Assembly: GCF_014647875.1 (NCBI RefSeq)
Contig: NZ_BMQA01000006.1
Span: forward strand, 186,001 to 250,000
Length of the DNA: 64,000 nt
DNA from: Streptomyces brasiliensis
Lineage (GTDB): Bacteria; Actinomycetota; Actinomycetes; Streptomycetales; Streptomycetaceae
Direction of reading: 5' to 3'
Below are positions 28,425 to 37,252 of the stretch, one piece after another. Below the pieces are notes generated by a model. That model did no database searches. It was not told the DNA's origin and saw only the letters and a program-made list of their open reading frames with translations. The translations under genes were made by a program, and so were the position numbers. The stretch's first letter is position 1, and every line of letters begins with the position of its first letter.

Positions 28425-29287
28425 GTCTCCCCCAGCAGTTCTTGGACAAAGGCAGTCGACTCACGTGGTGTGAGGGCCTGAGCCCGGATGATGCCATACC
28501 GCAGTTCAAGGACATGGAGTTGCCTCGGCTCGTGAAGCGGGCGGCCGTTGCCCACCACCGGTGAACGCCCCGTGGCCGAGCCGTCCTTGAACTTCAGCAG
28601 CTCGATGCCGCCTGCGAGTCCCGCGTGCTCCTCGCGGTCCGTCGGCATCACCTGAAGCTCAACGTTCCGCAACTGCGCGGCCTCCAGCAGATACTCCAGT
28701 TGACGACGGAGCAGCGTCCGGCCTCCCAGCGGGCGCCGCAGCGTCCACTCCTCCAGGACGAAGCCGAGTTCAGGGACCGGGTCCCGCTCGAAGACCGACT
28801 TACGTGCCATGCGCGCGGCAATGAACCGCTCCACCTCGGCCTCGGTGTAGGCGGGCCGTCGCATCAACAACAGCGCCCGCGCGTACTCCGGCGTCTGGAG
28901 CAGCCCGTGGATGTTCAGTGGATCGTAGAGCTGAAGCTCCACCGCTTTGGCCTCCAGGTCCGCCAGATCCCGCACCTTCTTCGGGTACCGGACCTTGTCC
29001 ACGTCCTCCTTCATCGCTGCGAGGAGGCCCCCCGCCCTCAGCGCCTCGTCCGCCGTGTCCAGAAACGCGGGCTGGGGAATCCGCTTCCCGCTCTCGATCT
29101 TGTAGATCATGTCCTCGCCGTACCCAACGGCCTTTCCGAGGTCGGCCGCCCGCATCCCCGCCTGCTCACGCCGCAGCTTCAACTGCCGTCCCACCATGGC
29201 GATGACGGCGACGCCCCACTCGTCGTCCGGGTCCACCTCCCACCCCGGCTCGTCCGCCACGTTCACGATCTCCACGTCCGTCGCCAT
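28421..29287 (-). CDS. XRE-family regulator with DUF5753 (Scr1/WhiJ-like)
   Basis: 288 residues from ATG at 29287. The helix-turn-helix lies at about residues 30-75 (LKLRREQAGMRAADLGKAVG, IYKIESGKRIPQ). The DUF5753 domain fills the rest (LLQTPEYARALLLMRRPAYT, LRRQLEYLLEAAQLRNVELQ). It is coupled to a DUF397 gene downstream and divergent from an anti-sigma-like ATPase gene, the standard whiJ/abaA-like arrangement linked in Streptomyces to development and antibiotic control. Confidence 0.9.
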   Translation of the reverse strand: MATDVEIVNVADEPGWEVDPDDEWGVAVIAMVGRQLKLRREQAGMRAADLGKAVGYGEDMIYKIESGKRIPQPAFLDTADEALRAGGLLAAMKEDVDKVRYPKKVRDLADLEAKAVELQLYDPLNIHGLLQTPEYARALLLMRRPAYTEAEVERFIAARMARKSVFERDPVPELGFVLEEWTLRRPLGGRTLLRRQLEYLLEAAQLRNVELQVMPTDREEHAGLAGGIELLKFKDGSATGRSPVVGNGRPLHEPRQLHVLELRYGIIRAQALTPRESTAFVQELLGET

Positions 29288-29403
29288 CACGCGCCCCTCC
29301 GCTGCCGGACACGGTGGACATCGCTGGACAACGCCAGGACAGTCACCGTACGCAACCCGCTCGTCACTGTTCACGGTAAGCAGAGGCGGCCACGCTGAGT
29401 GAC

Positions 29404-29826
29404 GTGAACCAGCAAATCTCCACCTCCCAGATCGACTTGAGCACCCGCATCCGCAACTTCACGGTGCTGCTGTCCCCCACTCCGCGAGGCGCTCGTCTCG
29501 CCCGCCTCCTCGGTGTCGAGCAACTGCGGTCCTGGGGGCTTCCGTCGGACCCGGCGGACCTCATCGTGGCCGAGCTCGCCGCCAACGCCGTCACGCACGG
29601 CCGTGTCGCGGGCCGTAGCGTGCGGCTCACGCTCCATGTCGTCGGCCGCACCCTTCGCATCGAGGTCACCGACACCCGCGGCGACGCCCTGCCCCGTGTC
29701 CAACGGCGCGCACCCGGCGCCGAGTCGGGCCGCGGTCTCGTGCTCCTCGACGCACTGGCGGACCGCTGGGGTGTCGTACAGGGGCCCCGCCCGTGCAAGA
29801 CGGTGTGGGCGGAGGTCGCCCTGTGA
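29404..29826 (+). CDS. ATP-binding protein of the anti-sigma (RsbW/SpoIIAB-like) HATPase family
   Basis: 140 residues from GTG at 29404. The N-box is LIVAELAANAVTHGRVAG and the later ATP-lid motif is GRGLVLLDALADRWG, both of GHKL ATPases. There is no kinase His box or receiver, so it is a stand-alone serine-kinase/anti-sigma-like protein. It is divergent from the XRE/DUF397 pair with 116 bases between starts and is probably part of the same regulatory module. Confidence 0.87.
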   Translation: MNQQISTSQIDLSTRIRNFTVLLSPTPRGARLARLLGVEQLRSWGLPSDPADLIVAELAANAVTHGRVAGRSVRLTLHVVGRTLRIEVTDTRGDALPRVQRRAPGAESGRGLVLLDALADRWGVVQGPRPCKTVWAEVAL

Positions 29827-29961
29827 ACGACAGCGTCACCAACGCGGTCCGCAGGGGAACCGGGGGGTGCCTGCGGGCGACGTAAGAAGCGAACCGCGGG
29901 AAGTACCGGAGGCCACCCGGGCTCGCGCGGTCCGCAATTGAACGAAGGGACCCGGTCGTCA

Positions 29962-30390
29962 GTGGACGCTCTCTCGGCATTGGCCGTCGCCGGTCTGCCC
30001 CCGCTCGTTCTGGCCGTGCTCGTACTGAGCGTCTGGCAGACCGCGCGCGGCCTGCGTACCCACCGGTGGGTACGGCCCGTCTGGTGGTTCTTTCCCTCGT
30101 TCGTCCTGGCGGCCGTCGGCTTCTTCACCTGGATCATCGGGGCCTTCTCCGGTGGCCTCGACGTCGGAGAGTCCTGCGCGCTGCGTGGCATCCGCTACGA
30201 CGACGCCTACCGGGCGGAGCACTGGCGCGAGCCGTCGCGCTGGTTTCCGCTGCACAACAGGTGCAATGCCGATCACGACCTGGTTCCCGCGTTCGTCAAC
30301 CCCACTCTCGTCGCTGTCGCCGTGCTGCTCCTCGGCTGTGTGGCGGGGGCCCTTGCGGCAGCGGTCATCGGCGGGAAGAAGCACCCGTGA
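29962..30390 (+). CDS. Small membrane protein of unknown function
   Basis: 142 residues from GTG at 29962 (GAAGGGA lies upstream); an earlier TTG at 29938 is possible. Three hydrophobic helices are visible: about residues 5-25, 40-62 and 112-135. The intervening soluble loop holds two cysteines (ESCALRG and HNRCNAD) that could form a disulfide outside the cell. I do not recognise the family. It precedes a SMI1-like gene by 46 bases, so both may be one transcript. Confidence 0.6.
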   Translation: MDALSALAVAGLPPLVLAVLVLSVWQTARGLRTHRWVRPVWWFFPSFVLAAVGFFTWIIGAFSGGLDVGESCALRGIRYDDAYRAEHWREPSRWFPLHNRCNADHDLVPAFVNPTLVAVAVLLLGCVAGALAAAVIGGKKHP

Positions 30391-30436
30391 AACACCGACC
30401 GGCTTCCTGTATCCAACCGGCAAGGAGTACCAGGCC

Positions 30437-31396
30437 GTGCACATCGAAGTCCCCCCGGACGTACGCGCCACCGCCGTCCAGTTGGGGGCCGGCGTCCCCT
30501 ACGCGCTGAAGGTCCTGGCCGGTCGGTTGGCCGACGACCCGGACATGGGTCGGCCCTCGGGACTGCACGGCGTCCTCACCGTGATGGCCGACGGCGACCT
30601 GTTCGAGGACTGCCCCGACCTGTCCGTCGGCTACGTCCGCGAGCCCGACCGGATCCGGATTCGCTTCCTGAGACCAGTCGACTCCACGGAGCCCTCGGCC
30701 GCCGCGCATGACCAGAATCAGGACCGAGAGCAGGGCCGAGACCAGGACCAGCCTGTCGACACCGCCGCTGCCGCGGTCACCGTTCGGGAGATCGCCGACG
30801 CCTGGCACCGCATCGCCCGCCGGCTCCAGAGCAACGCCCCCGACTCCTGCGCCGCGCTCCGCGCAGGCGCCAGTTCCGCCGCCATCGCCGCTCTGGAAGA
30901 GGACCTCGGCGTTCGGATACCCCTCGGGCTGCGCGTCCTGTGGCTGCTGACAGCGGGCGACGACGGGGCCGACGGCGGGGGATGCCTGCCCGGCAACCGG
31001 GCTCTGATGACCCTGGACGCCGTGGCCGCCGCCTACCGGCTGAAGATGGACTCCCGGGCCAACCAGGACACGCTCAACGCCAACCGCCCCGAAGACGAGC
31101 GGATCACCGTATGGAAGCCGACCTGGATTCCGGTCGTCGCCCTGGGCCCGGCTGACAGCACCTCGGGCCTGTACCTGGATGCCGCGACCGGCTACCTGGG
31201 CAGCTGGTCCCGTTACGACGAAGCCCCCGGCGACGAACTCGACACCCAGGTCACCTACCTGGAAGAGGCTGCCGACATGCTCGAAGCGCCGGACCTGGCC
31301 ACCCGGGACAAGCCGGGCCTGATCGGTGGGACGCTGGTGTGGCTCAGCAGGATCGACCCCGTGCGGGAGGAGCGGTGGCGGCCCTTGACGGGCTGA
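30437..31396 (+). CDS. SMI1/KNR4-like protein with extra N-terminal domain
   Basis: 319 residues from GTG at 30437, with AAGGAG 9 bases upstream. The first 90 residues form an unassigned domain. A polar linker rich in Asp, Gln, Arg and Glu (about 95-112) leads to a SMI1/KNR4-like fold: ALEEDLGVRIPLGLRVLWLL, then WIPVVALGPADSTSGLYLDA. This superfamily is common among immunity proteins of polymorphic toxins, but no toxin gene adjoins it. The assignment rests on pattern only. Confidence 0.6.
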   Translation: MHIEVPPDVRATAVQLGAGVPYALKVLAGRLADDPDMGRPSGLHGVLTVMADGDLFEDCPDLSVGYVREPDRIRIRFLRPVDSTEPSAAAHDQNQDREQGRDQDQPVDTAAAAVTVREIADAWHRIARRLQSNAPDSCAALRAGASSAAIAALEEDLGVRIPLGLRVLWLLTAGDDGADGGGCLPGNRALMTLDAVAAAYRLKMDSRANQDTLNANRPEDERITVWKPTWIPVVALGPADSTSGLYLDAATGYLGSWSRYDEAPGDELDTQVTYLEEAADMLEAPDLATRDKPGLIGGTLVWLSRIDPVREERWRPLTG

Positions 31397-31551
31397 CCAC
31401 GCGCGAGAAGCCGTCGAGAGGTTTGCCCGGTGTTTGCCGGGGGGCGTGAACGAGGGCCGTGGACAGCCCGTACAGGATGACGGCGGGCAGTGACGTTCCC
31501 GACGTCCGCCCGCCGTCCCCTCCACGGGCCACGCACGGAAGGACCCCCGGG

Positions 31552-33513
31552 TTGTCTCAGGACACGAGCATCCGCGAAATACCGACCGACGACGGGAGTC
31601 CCGAAGCGGTGCCGCCTGGGGCTTCGCCGACATCGCGGGGGGCGCTCGGCAAACCTCGGAGAGCGTCCGACGACGGCGGCTCCGCGGGCGCCCCGGCCGA
31701 GGCCGAGGCCGAGGCCGACGCCCCGGACGGTGCTCCGCCCGAGGCCGAAGTCACCGGTGCCGGAGATTCCGCCGATGCCGTGGAAGCCGCCTCCGGCCGT
31801 GCGGCCCCGACACCCCGCCCCACCCTGCGCGCCCGTCTCCGTCGGCGGCGGGCGCAGTGGCGGGAGGCTCACCCCCGGGCTGCCGTCACACTGTCCCTCA
31901 CCGTCACCGTCCTCGCCGCGCTCCTCGTGCTCGCCGCGCTCCTGTTGCCGAACAACGTCGTCGCGCTGCGGCTCGTGAGGTTCATGCGGATTCCCGGGGA
32001 GGCGGTCATCGGGGCGGCCGTGGCGCTGGCGCTGCCGCGTCGGCCGCGGATCGTCGTGGCCGCCGTCGCCGGTGTCGCGCTCGGGGCGTTCACCGTGCTG
32101 AACGTGCTCGACATGGGCTTCGTCCAGTACCTCGGCCGCGGCTTCAACCCCGTCCTCGACTGGAGTCTGCTCGCCGACGCCGAGTCGTACCTGGAGGACT
32201 CCCTGGGCCGGACGGCCACCCTCGCGGCGACCGCCGGTGTCGTCGCCCTCGTCCTCCTCCTCTTCGTGCTGCTCGCCCTGTCCACGGTCCGGCTGAGCAA
32301 CCTCCTGGCCCGGCACAGCGGCAGGGCCACCCGGGGCACGCTGATCGCCGGGGTCGCCTGGATCACCTGCTCGGCGTTCGGTCTGCAGATCGCCGGCGTG
32401 CCGCTCGCGTCCGACCGCACCGTGTCCGGCCTGGAGATCCAGGCCCGCCGGATCTCCGACACCCTCAAGGACGAGGCGGAGTTCGAGAAGGTCGCCAAGG
32501 TCGACGCCTTCGGGAACACGCCCCCCGACCAGCTGCTGCCCGATCTGCGCGGCAAGGACGTGGTGTTCACGTTCATCGAGAGCTACGGCCGCAGTGCCGT
32601 CGAGGACCCGATCATGGCGCCGGGAGTCGACAGCACGCTCGCCGCCGACACCCGGGCGCTCGCCGAGGCCGGCTTCCACGCGAAGAGCGGGTGGCTGACG
32701 TCGGCGACCTACGGCGGCAGCAGCTGGCTCGGCCACTCGACGACCATGTCGGGCCTGTGGATCAGCAATCAGCAGCGCTACCGCACGGTGATGGCGAGCG
32801 ACCACATGAGTCTGACGGAGGCCTTCCGGAAGACCGGCGCCTGGGACACGGTCGGGGTGATGCCGGGTGTGCAGAAGGGGTGGCCCGAGGCGTCGTACTA
32901 CGGCCTCGACAAGGTCTACAACGCCTTCCAACTCGGCTACCAGGGCCCGAAGTTCAGCTGGTCGACGATGCCGGACCAGTACGCCCTCGAGCAGTTCCAG
33001 CAGCGGGTGCACGGAAAGAAGCGCGCCGACGGCAAGGATCTGATGTCGTTCGTGATCCTGACGTCGAGTCACCAGCCGTGGGCGCCGATCCCGAAGATGG
33101 TCGACTGGGACGAGCTGGGCGACGGCTCGGTCTTCAAGGGCATCCAGGCGGCGGGCGCCAAGCCGGCCGACGTCATCGCGGACACCACCAAGTCCCGCGA
33201 GGAGTACGGCAAGTCGATCCAGTACTCGGTGACCGCCCTCACCCAGTGGCTGGAGCGCTACGGCACCGACGACACGGTCCTCGTCTTGCTCGGCGACCAT
33301 CAGCCCATCGCCCGTGTCAGCGGCAACCACGCCAGCCGCGACGTACCGATCTCGATCGTGGCGAAGGACCCCAAGGTGCTCGACAAGATCGCCGACTGGC
33401 ACTGGACGGACGGCCTGCGCCCGGCCCACAACGCGCCGGTGTGGAAGATGAGTTCCTTCCGGGACCGCTTCCTGACGGCGTACGGCTCGACATCACACCC
33501 GAAGACGAACTGA
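31552..33513 (+). CDS. LTA-synthase-like membrane sulfatase (phosphoglycerol transferase type)
   Basis: 653 residues from TTG at 31552, chosen for the GGAAGGA site 8-9 bases upstream; GTG at 31459 would add 31 residues. The first 90 residues are Pro/Ala/Glu rich and disordered. About five membrane helices follow (VTLSLTVTVLAALLVLAALL is the first). The extracellular alkaline-phosphatase-fold domain begins at VVFTFIESYGRSAVEDP (metal-binding Glu), has SATYGGSSWLGHS where the nucleophile Thr/Ser is expected, and LVLLGDHQPIA with metal-binding Asp-His. It probably modifies wall teichoic acid or a glycolipid. Confidence 0.8.
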   Translation: MSQDTSIREIPTDDGSPEAVPPGASPTSRGALGKPRRASDDGGSAGAPAEAEAEADAPDGAPPEAEVTGAGDSADAVEAASGRAAPTPRPTLRARLRRRRAQWREAHPRAAVTLSLTVTVLAALLVLAALLLPNNVVALRLVRFMRIPGEAVIGAAVALALPRRPRIVVAAVAGVALGAFTVLNVLDMGFVQYLGRGFNPVLDWSLLADAESYLEDSLGRTATLAATAGVVALVLLLFVLLALSTVRLSNLLARHSGRATRGTLIAGVAWITCSAFGLQIAGVPLASDRTVSGLEIQARRISDTLKDEAEFEKVAKVDAFGNTPPDQLLPDLRGKDVVFTFIESYGRSAVEDPIMAPGVDSTLAADTRALAEAGFHAKSGWLTSATYGGSSWLGHSTTMSGLWISNQQRYRTVMASDHMSLTEAFRKTGAWDTVGVMPGVQKGWPEASYYGLDKVYNAFQLGYQGPKFSWSTMPDQYALEQFQQRVHGKKRADGKDLMSFVILTSSHQPWAPIPKMVDWDELGDGSVFKGIQAAGAKPADVIADTTKSREEYGKSIQYSVTALTQWLERYGTDDTVLVLLGDHQPIARVSGNHASRDVPISIVAKDPKVLDKIADWHWTDGLRPAHNAPVWKMSSFRDRFLTAYGSTSHPKTN

Positions 33514-33523
33514 CGCCGGAGGT

Positions 33524-34666
33524 TCAGCCACCGGAGGTGTCGAGTTCGGCGTCCTCCCCCACCCCTGCACAGTCGTACGGGTCCTTCAGCCAACCGTCCG
33601 GCAGCACCACCCGGTTGTTGCCGGACGTGCGGCCACGGGGACCGTCGGCTCCCGTCGGCCACGCCTGGTCCAGGTCCAGCTCGTCCAGCCCCGCCCGGAG
33701 TTCCGCCAGCGACGACGTGATCGCGAGTCGCTTGCGCATCTCCGAGCCGACCGCGAAGCCCTTCAGGTACCAGGCCACGTGCTTGCGGAAGTCGATGACA
33801 CCCCGCGCCTCGTCGCCGATCCACTCCCCGAGCAGCGTCGCGTGCCGGACCATGACGTCGGCCGCCTCCCGCAGCGTCGGCCGCAGGATGGCGTCGTCAC
33901 GCCCCTCGAACGCCGCGACCAGGTCCGCGAACAGCCACGGCCGGCCCAGGCACCCGCGCCCCACGACCACTCCGTCGCAGCCCGTCTCCCGCACCATCCG
34001 CAGCGCGTCCTGCGCCGACCAGATGTCGCCGTTGCCGAGCACGGGGATCTCCGGCACGTGTTCCTTGAGCCGGGCGATGGCGTCCCAGTCCGCCGTGCCG
34101 CCGTAGTGCTGCGCGGCCGTCCGTCCGTGCAGCGCGATGGCCGTCACGCCCTCCTCGACCGCGATCCGGCCCGCGTCGAGGTACGTCATGTGGTCGTCGT
34201 CGATGCCCTTGCGCATCTTCATCGTCACCGGGAGGTCACCGGCCCCGCTCACGGCTTCCCGCAGGATCGCGCGCAGCAGGTTCCTCTTGTACGGCAGCGC
34301 CGAGCCGCCGCCCTTGCGCGTCACCTTCGGCACCGGGCAGCCGAAGTTCAGGTCGATGTGGTCGGCGAGGTCCTCCTCCGCGATCATGCGGACGGCCTTG
34401 CCGACGGTCGCCGGGTCGACGCCGTACAGCTGGATCGAGCGCGGCTTCTCGGTCGCGTCGAAGTGGATCAGCTGCATGGTCTTCTCGTTGCGCTCGACCA
34501 GCGCCCGGGTCGTGATCATCTCGCTCACGAACAGGCCCTTGCCCCCGCTGAACTCCCTGCACAGGGTGCGGAAGGGCGCGTTGGTGATCCCGGCCATCGG
34601 GGCGAGGATCACGGGCGGCTGGACGGCGTGCGGGCCGATCTGCAAGGGGGACACGGGCGTGGGCAT
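33524..34666 (-). CDS. dusB: tRNA-dihydrouridine synthase
   Basis: 380 residues from ATG at 34666. The barrel starts with VILAPMAGITNAPFRTLCRE. The conserved catalytic region reads LNFGCPVPKVTRKGGGSALP, with the essential Cys, and VTAIALHGRTAAQHYGG plus PVLGNGDIWSAQDA complete the FMN site. It reduces uridine in tRNA D-loops using FMN and NADPH in the cytoplasm. It is convergent with the sulfatase gene (10 bases apart) and divergent from an MFS exporter. Confidence 0.92.
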   Translation of the reverse strand: MPTPVSPLQIGPHAVQPPVILAPMAGITNAPFRTLCREFSGGKGLFVSEMITTRALVERNEKTMQLIHFDATEKPRSIQLYGVDPATVGKAVRMIAEEDLADHIDLNFGCPVPKVTRKGGGSALPYKRNLLRAILREAVSGAGDLPVTMKMRKGIDDDHMTYLDAGRIAVEEGVTAIALHGRTAAQHYGGTADWDAIARLKEHVPEIPVLGNGDIWSAQDALRMVRETGCDGVVVGRGCLGRPWLFADLVAAFEGRDDAILRPTLREAADVMVRHATLLGEWIGDEARGVIDFRKHVAWYLKGFAVGSEMRKRLAITSSLAELRAGLDELDLDQAWPTGADGPRGRTSGNNRVVLPDGWLKDPYDCAGVGEDAELDTSGG

Positions 34667-34747
34667 TGGCCCATTGTCCCGCATGAGCAGTGATCTTGTA
34701 ACAGTCATTAGTTAGACGCACTATTGAACTCTGCGTACCATGGGGCC

Positions 34748-36199
34748 ATGCCCGAGCTCAGCCCCCGCCGACGAATGCTCGTCCTCGCCATCTGCTGCAT
34801 GAGCCTGCTGATCGTGAGCCTCGACAACACCGTCCTGAACGTCGCGCTCCCCTCGATGCAGCGTGAACTGCACGCCACCACCGCCGGACTGCAGTGGACG
34901 ATCGACGCGTACACGCTGGTGCTGGCCTCGCTCCTGATGCTCGCGGGCTCCACGGCCGACCGGATCGGCCGCAAGCGGGTCTTCATGGCCGGCCTGATCG
35001 TCTTCTCGCTCGGCTCGCTGCTGTGCTCCCTCGCCCCGAACCTGGAATCGCTGATCGCGTTCCGGATGGTCCAGGCGGTCGGCGGCTCGATGCTCAACCC
35101 GGTCGCCATGTCGATCATCACCAACACCTTCACCGACCCGCGCGAACGCGCCCGTGCCATCGGCGCGTGGGGCGCGGTCCTCGGCATATCCATGGCCGCC
35201 GGCCCGCTGGTCGGCGGCCTGCTGGTGGAGTCGGTCGGCTGGCGCTCGATCTTCTGGGTGAACCTGCCGGTGGGCCTGGCCGCGCTGCTGCTCACCCTGC
35301 GGTACGTCCCCGAGTCCCGCGCACCCCGGGCCCGCCGCCCGGACCCGGTCGGCCAGATCCTGGTGATCGCCCTGTTCGGCTCGCTCACGTACGCGATCAT
35401 CGAGGCCCCCTCCGCGGGCGCCGGCACGGTGACGCCCTTCGCGGTGGTCGCCCTCCTCGCTCTGCTGGGCCTGCTCGCCTACGAACCCCGGCGCCCCGAA
35501 CCCCTCATCGACCTGCGCTTCTTCCGGTCGGCCCCGTTCAGCGGCGCCACGGTGATCGCGATCAGCGCGTTCGCCGCGCTCGGCGGCTTCCTCTTCCTGT
35601 CGACGCTCTATCTGCAGAACGTGCGCGGGCTCGACGCCCTGCACGCGGGCCTGTGGATGCTGCCGATGGCCGCGCTCACGTTCCTGTGTGCGCCGCTGTC
35701 CGGACGGCTGGTCGGCAGCCGGGGCCCGCGGCTGCCGCTGCTGGTCGCGGGGCTCGCCATGACCACGAGCGGGCTGCTGTTCGCCGCGTTCGAGGCGGAG
35801 ACCTCGGACGTCACGCTCTTCGCCGGGTACGTCCTGTTCGGCGTCGGCTTCGGCTTCGTGAACGCGCCGATCACCAACACGGCGGTGTCTGGCATGCCGC
35901 GTGCGCAGGCCGGCGTGGCCGCGGCGGTCGCCTCGACCAGCAGGCAGCTGGGGCAGACGCTGGGCGTCGCGGTGATCGGCGCGGTGCTGGCGTCCGGAGT
36001 GGGCGTATCGCCGTACAAGGACGCGTTCGTCTCGGCGGCGCGGCCGGGCTGGTGGATCCTGACGGCGTGCGGAGTCGCCGTGCTTGTCCTTGGCGGGTTG
36101 ACCAGTGGGCGTTGGGCGCGTAGGACTGCCGAGCGGACGGCCGAGAAGCTGGAGTCGCCTGAGATGCGGCACGTCGTGGGGGCTGTGGAGCACTCCTAG
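34748..36199 (+). CDS. MFS drug exporter, DHA2 family
   Basis: 483 residues from ATG at 34748. LLIVSLDNTVLNVALPSMQR in helix 1 and GSTADRIGRKRVFMAGLIVF after helix 2 are DHA2 signatures; about 14 helices are visible. It is probably a proton-driven antibiotic or dye exporter. The AT-rich leader just upstream (TTAGTTAGACGCACTATTG) includes TAAC and GTTA half-sites that may be an operator, but no adjacent regulator gene exists on this side. The gene ends before a high-copy-type intergenic repeat at 36222. Confidence 0.87.
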   Translation: MPELSPRRRMLVLAICCMSLLIVSLDNTVLNVALPSMQRELHATTAGLQWTIDAYTLVLASLLMLAGSTADRIGRKRVFMAGLIVFSLGSLLCSLAPNLESLIAFRMVQAVGGSMLNPVAMSIITNTFTDPRERARAIGAWGAVLGISMAAGPLVGGLLVESVGWRSIFWVNLPVGLAALLLTLRYVPESRAPRARRPDPVGQILVIALFGSLTYAIIEAPSAGAGTVTPFAVVALLALLGLLAYEPRRPEPLIDLRFFRSAPFSGATVIAISAFAALGGFLFLSTLYLQNVRGLDALHAGLWMLPMAALTFLCAPLSGRLVGSRGPRLPLLVAGLAMTTSGLLFAAFEAETSDVTLFAGYVLFGVGFGFVNAPITNTAVSGMPRAQAGVAAAVASTSRQLGQTLGVAVIGAVLASGVGVSPYKDAFVSAARPGWWILTACGVAVLVLGGLTSGRWARRTAERTAEKLESPEMRHVVGAVEHS

Positions 36200-36221
36200 C
36201 CGACGGCCCGTCGTGGTTGTG

Positions 36222-36275
36222 CGCGCCCACGCGGCGGAGCCGCACGATCTACGCAGCCCCGCGCCCCTGGGTGGG
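36222..36275. repeat. Streptomyces-type intergenic repeat, copy 1
   Basis: The 23-base core CGCGCCCACGCGGCGGAGCCGCA (split here as CGCGCCCACG plus CGGCGGAGCCGCA) is followed by GCCCCGCGCCC and recurs at 45603. It lies between convergent genes, and its right end supplies the last codons of the MmyB-like regulator. Confidence 0.65.
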
Positions 36276-37151
36276 ACCGGTCGCTCGTACCAGATCGTAG
36301 AGCTTCTCCAGGCGCTCCCGGGACTGGGCGTCGCTCGGCACGTACGTCACCATCCGCGCCCCCGACTGCGGCGTCAGCCACAGGTCGGTGTGGTCCACGG
36401 TGATCAGGCCGACATACGGGTTGAGGAACTGCTTGGTCTTGGAGCGGGTGCCGACCACCTCGTACCGCTCCCAGTGCGCGCGGAACTCGGCCGACGATTC
36501 CTTCAGTCGCTTGACCAGCATCTTCCAGCCCGGCTCGCCGAGGTGACCGGCCATCGAGGCGCGCAGCTTGGCGGCCATCAGGCGCATGGTCTCGTCGAGG
36601 TGGACGATCGACGCGCGCCACTCGACGTTGGTGTAGACGAGGAGCAGGCTGTTGCGGTCCTCCGGCGGCACGGCGTCCAGGTCGCCCATGAGGCGGGCGT
36701 AGGTGCGGTTGTAGGCGAGGATGTCGTACTTGCTGTTCTGGATGCAGGCGGGGACCGGCTCCAGCTGGCGCAGCAGTTCGAACTGGGCCGGGGTGACCCC
36801 GGAGCAGTTCGAGGCAGGCGTGGGGTCGACGGCCCCGGCCAGCTGGAAGAGATGGGCGCGCTCGCTGGCGTCCAGCATCAGGGTGCGGGCCAGCGCGTCG
36901 AGGACCTGGACGGAGACCTGGATGTCACGGGCCTGCTCGAGCCACGTGTACCAGGTGACGCCGACCGCGGAGAGGTGCGCGACCTCCTCGCGACGCAGGC
37001 CCGGTGTGCGGCGGCGCGCTCCGCGCGGCAGCCCCACCTGCTCCGGTGTGATCCGCTCGCGGCGGCTTCGCAGGAACGCGGCCAGCTCGTGCCGCCGGAT
37101 GTCGGAACCCCGTACCGCCGGAGCGGCCGTTTCCTGGGCCGTGGTCGTCAT
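36249..37151 (-). CDS. XRE regulator with MmyB-like ligand-binding domain
   Basis: 300 residues from ATG at 37151. The helix-turn-helix spans about 20-85 (LAAFLRSRRERITPEQVGLP, RTPGLRREEVAHLSAVGVTW, YTWLEQARDI). The C-terminal MmyB-like domain has VPACIQNSKYDILAYNRTYA and FLNPYVGLITVDHTDLWLTP. It is divergent from a DHA2 exporter with palindromes between them, so it probably controls that exporter in response to a fatty-acid-like or drug ligand. Confidence 0.88.
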   Translation of the reverse strand: MTTTAQETAAPAVRGSDIRRHELAAFLRSRRERITPEQVGLPRGARRRTPGLRREEVAHLSAVGVTWYTWLEQARDIQVSVQVLDALARTLMLDASERAHLFQLAGAVDPTPASNCSGVTPAQFELLRQLEPVPACIQNSKYDILAYNRTYARLMGDLDAVPPEDRNSLLLVYTNVEWRASIVHLDETMRLMAAKLRASMAGHLGEPGWKMLVKRLKESSAEFRAHWERYEVVGTRSKTKQFLNPYVGLITVDHTDLWLTPQSGARMVTYVPSDAQSRERLEKLYDLVRATGPTQGRGAA

Positions 37152-37186
37152 GCCTCCAGCCTGCCGCCGGACGGAGCCTGTTGCCA

Positions 37187-37225
37187 GGTAGTTCCTCTAC
37201 CAGGATAAGGAAACTCTGGTACCAG
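37187..37225. promoter_or_regulatory. Twin palindromes between MmyB-like regulator and exporter
   Basis: GGTAG-TTCCT-CTACC (37187-37201, extended by CCA/AGG flanks) and the perfect palindrome CTGGTACCAG (37216-37225) share the element GGTA/TACC and lie in the 101-base divergent spacer. They are likely operators of the MmyB-like regulator. Confidence 0.5.
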
Positions 37226-37252
37226 TCTGAGCCGAGGCGCAGGCTCAGGATC

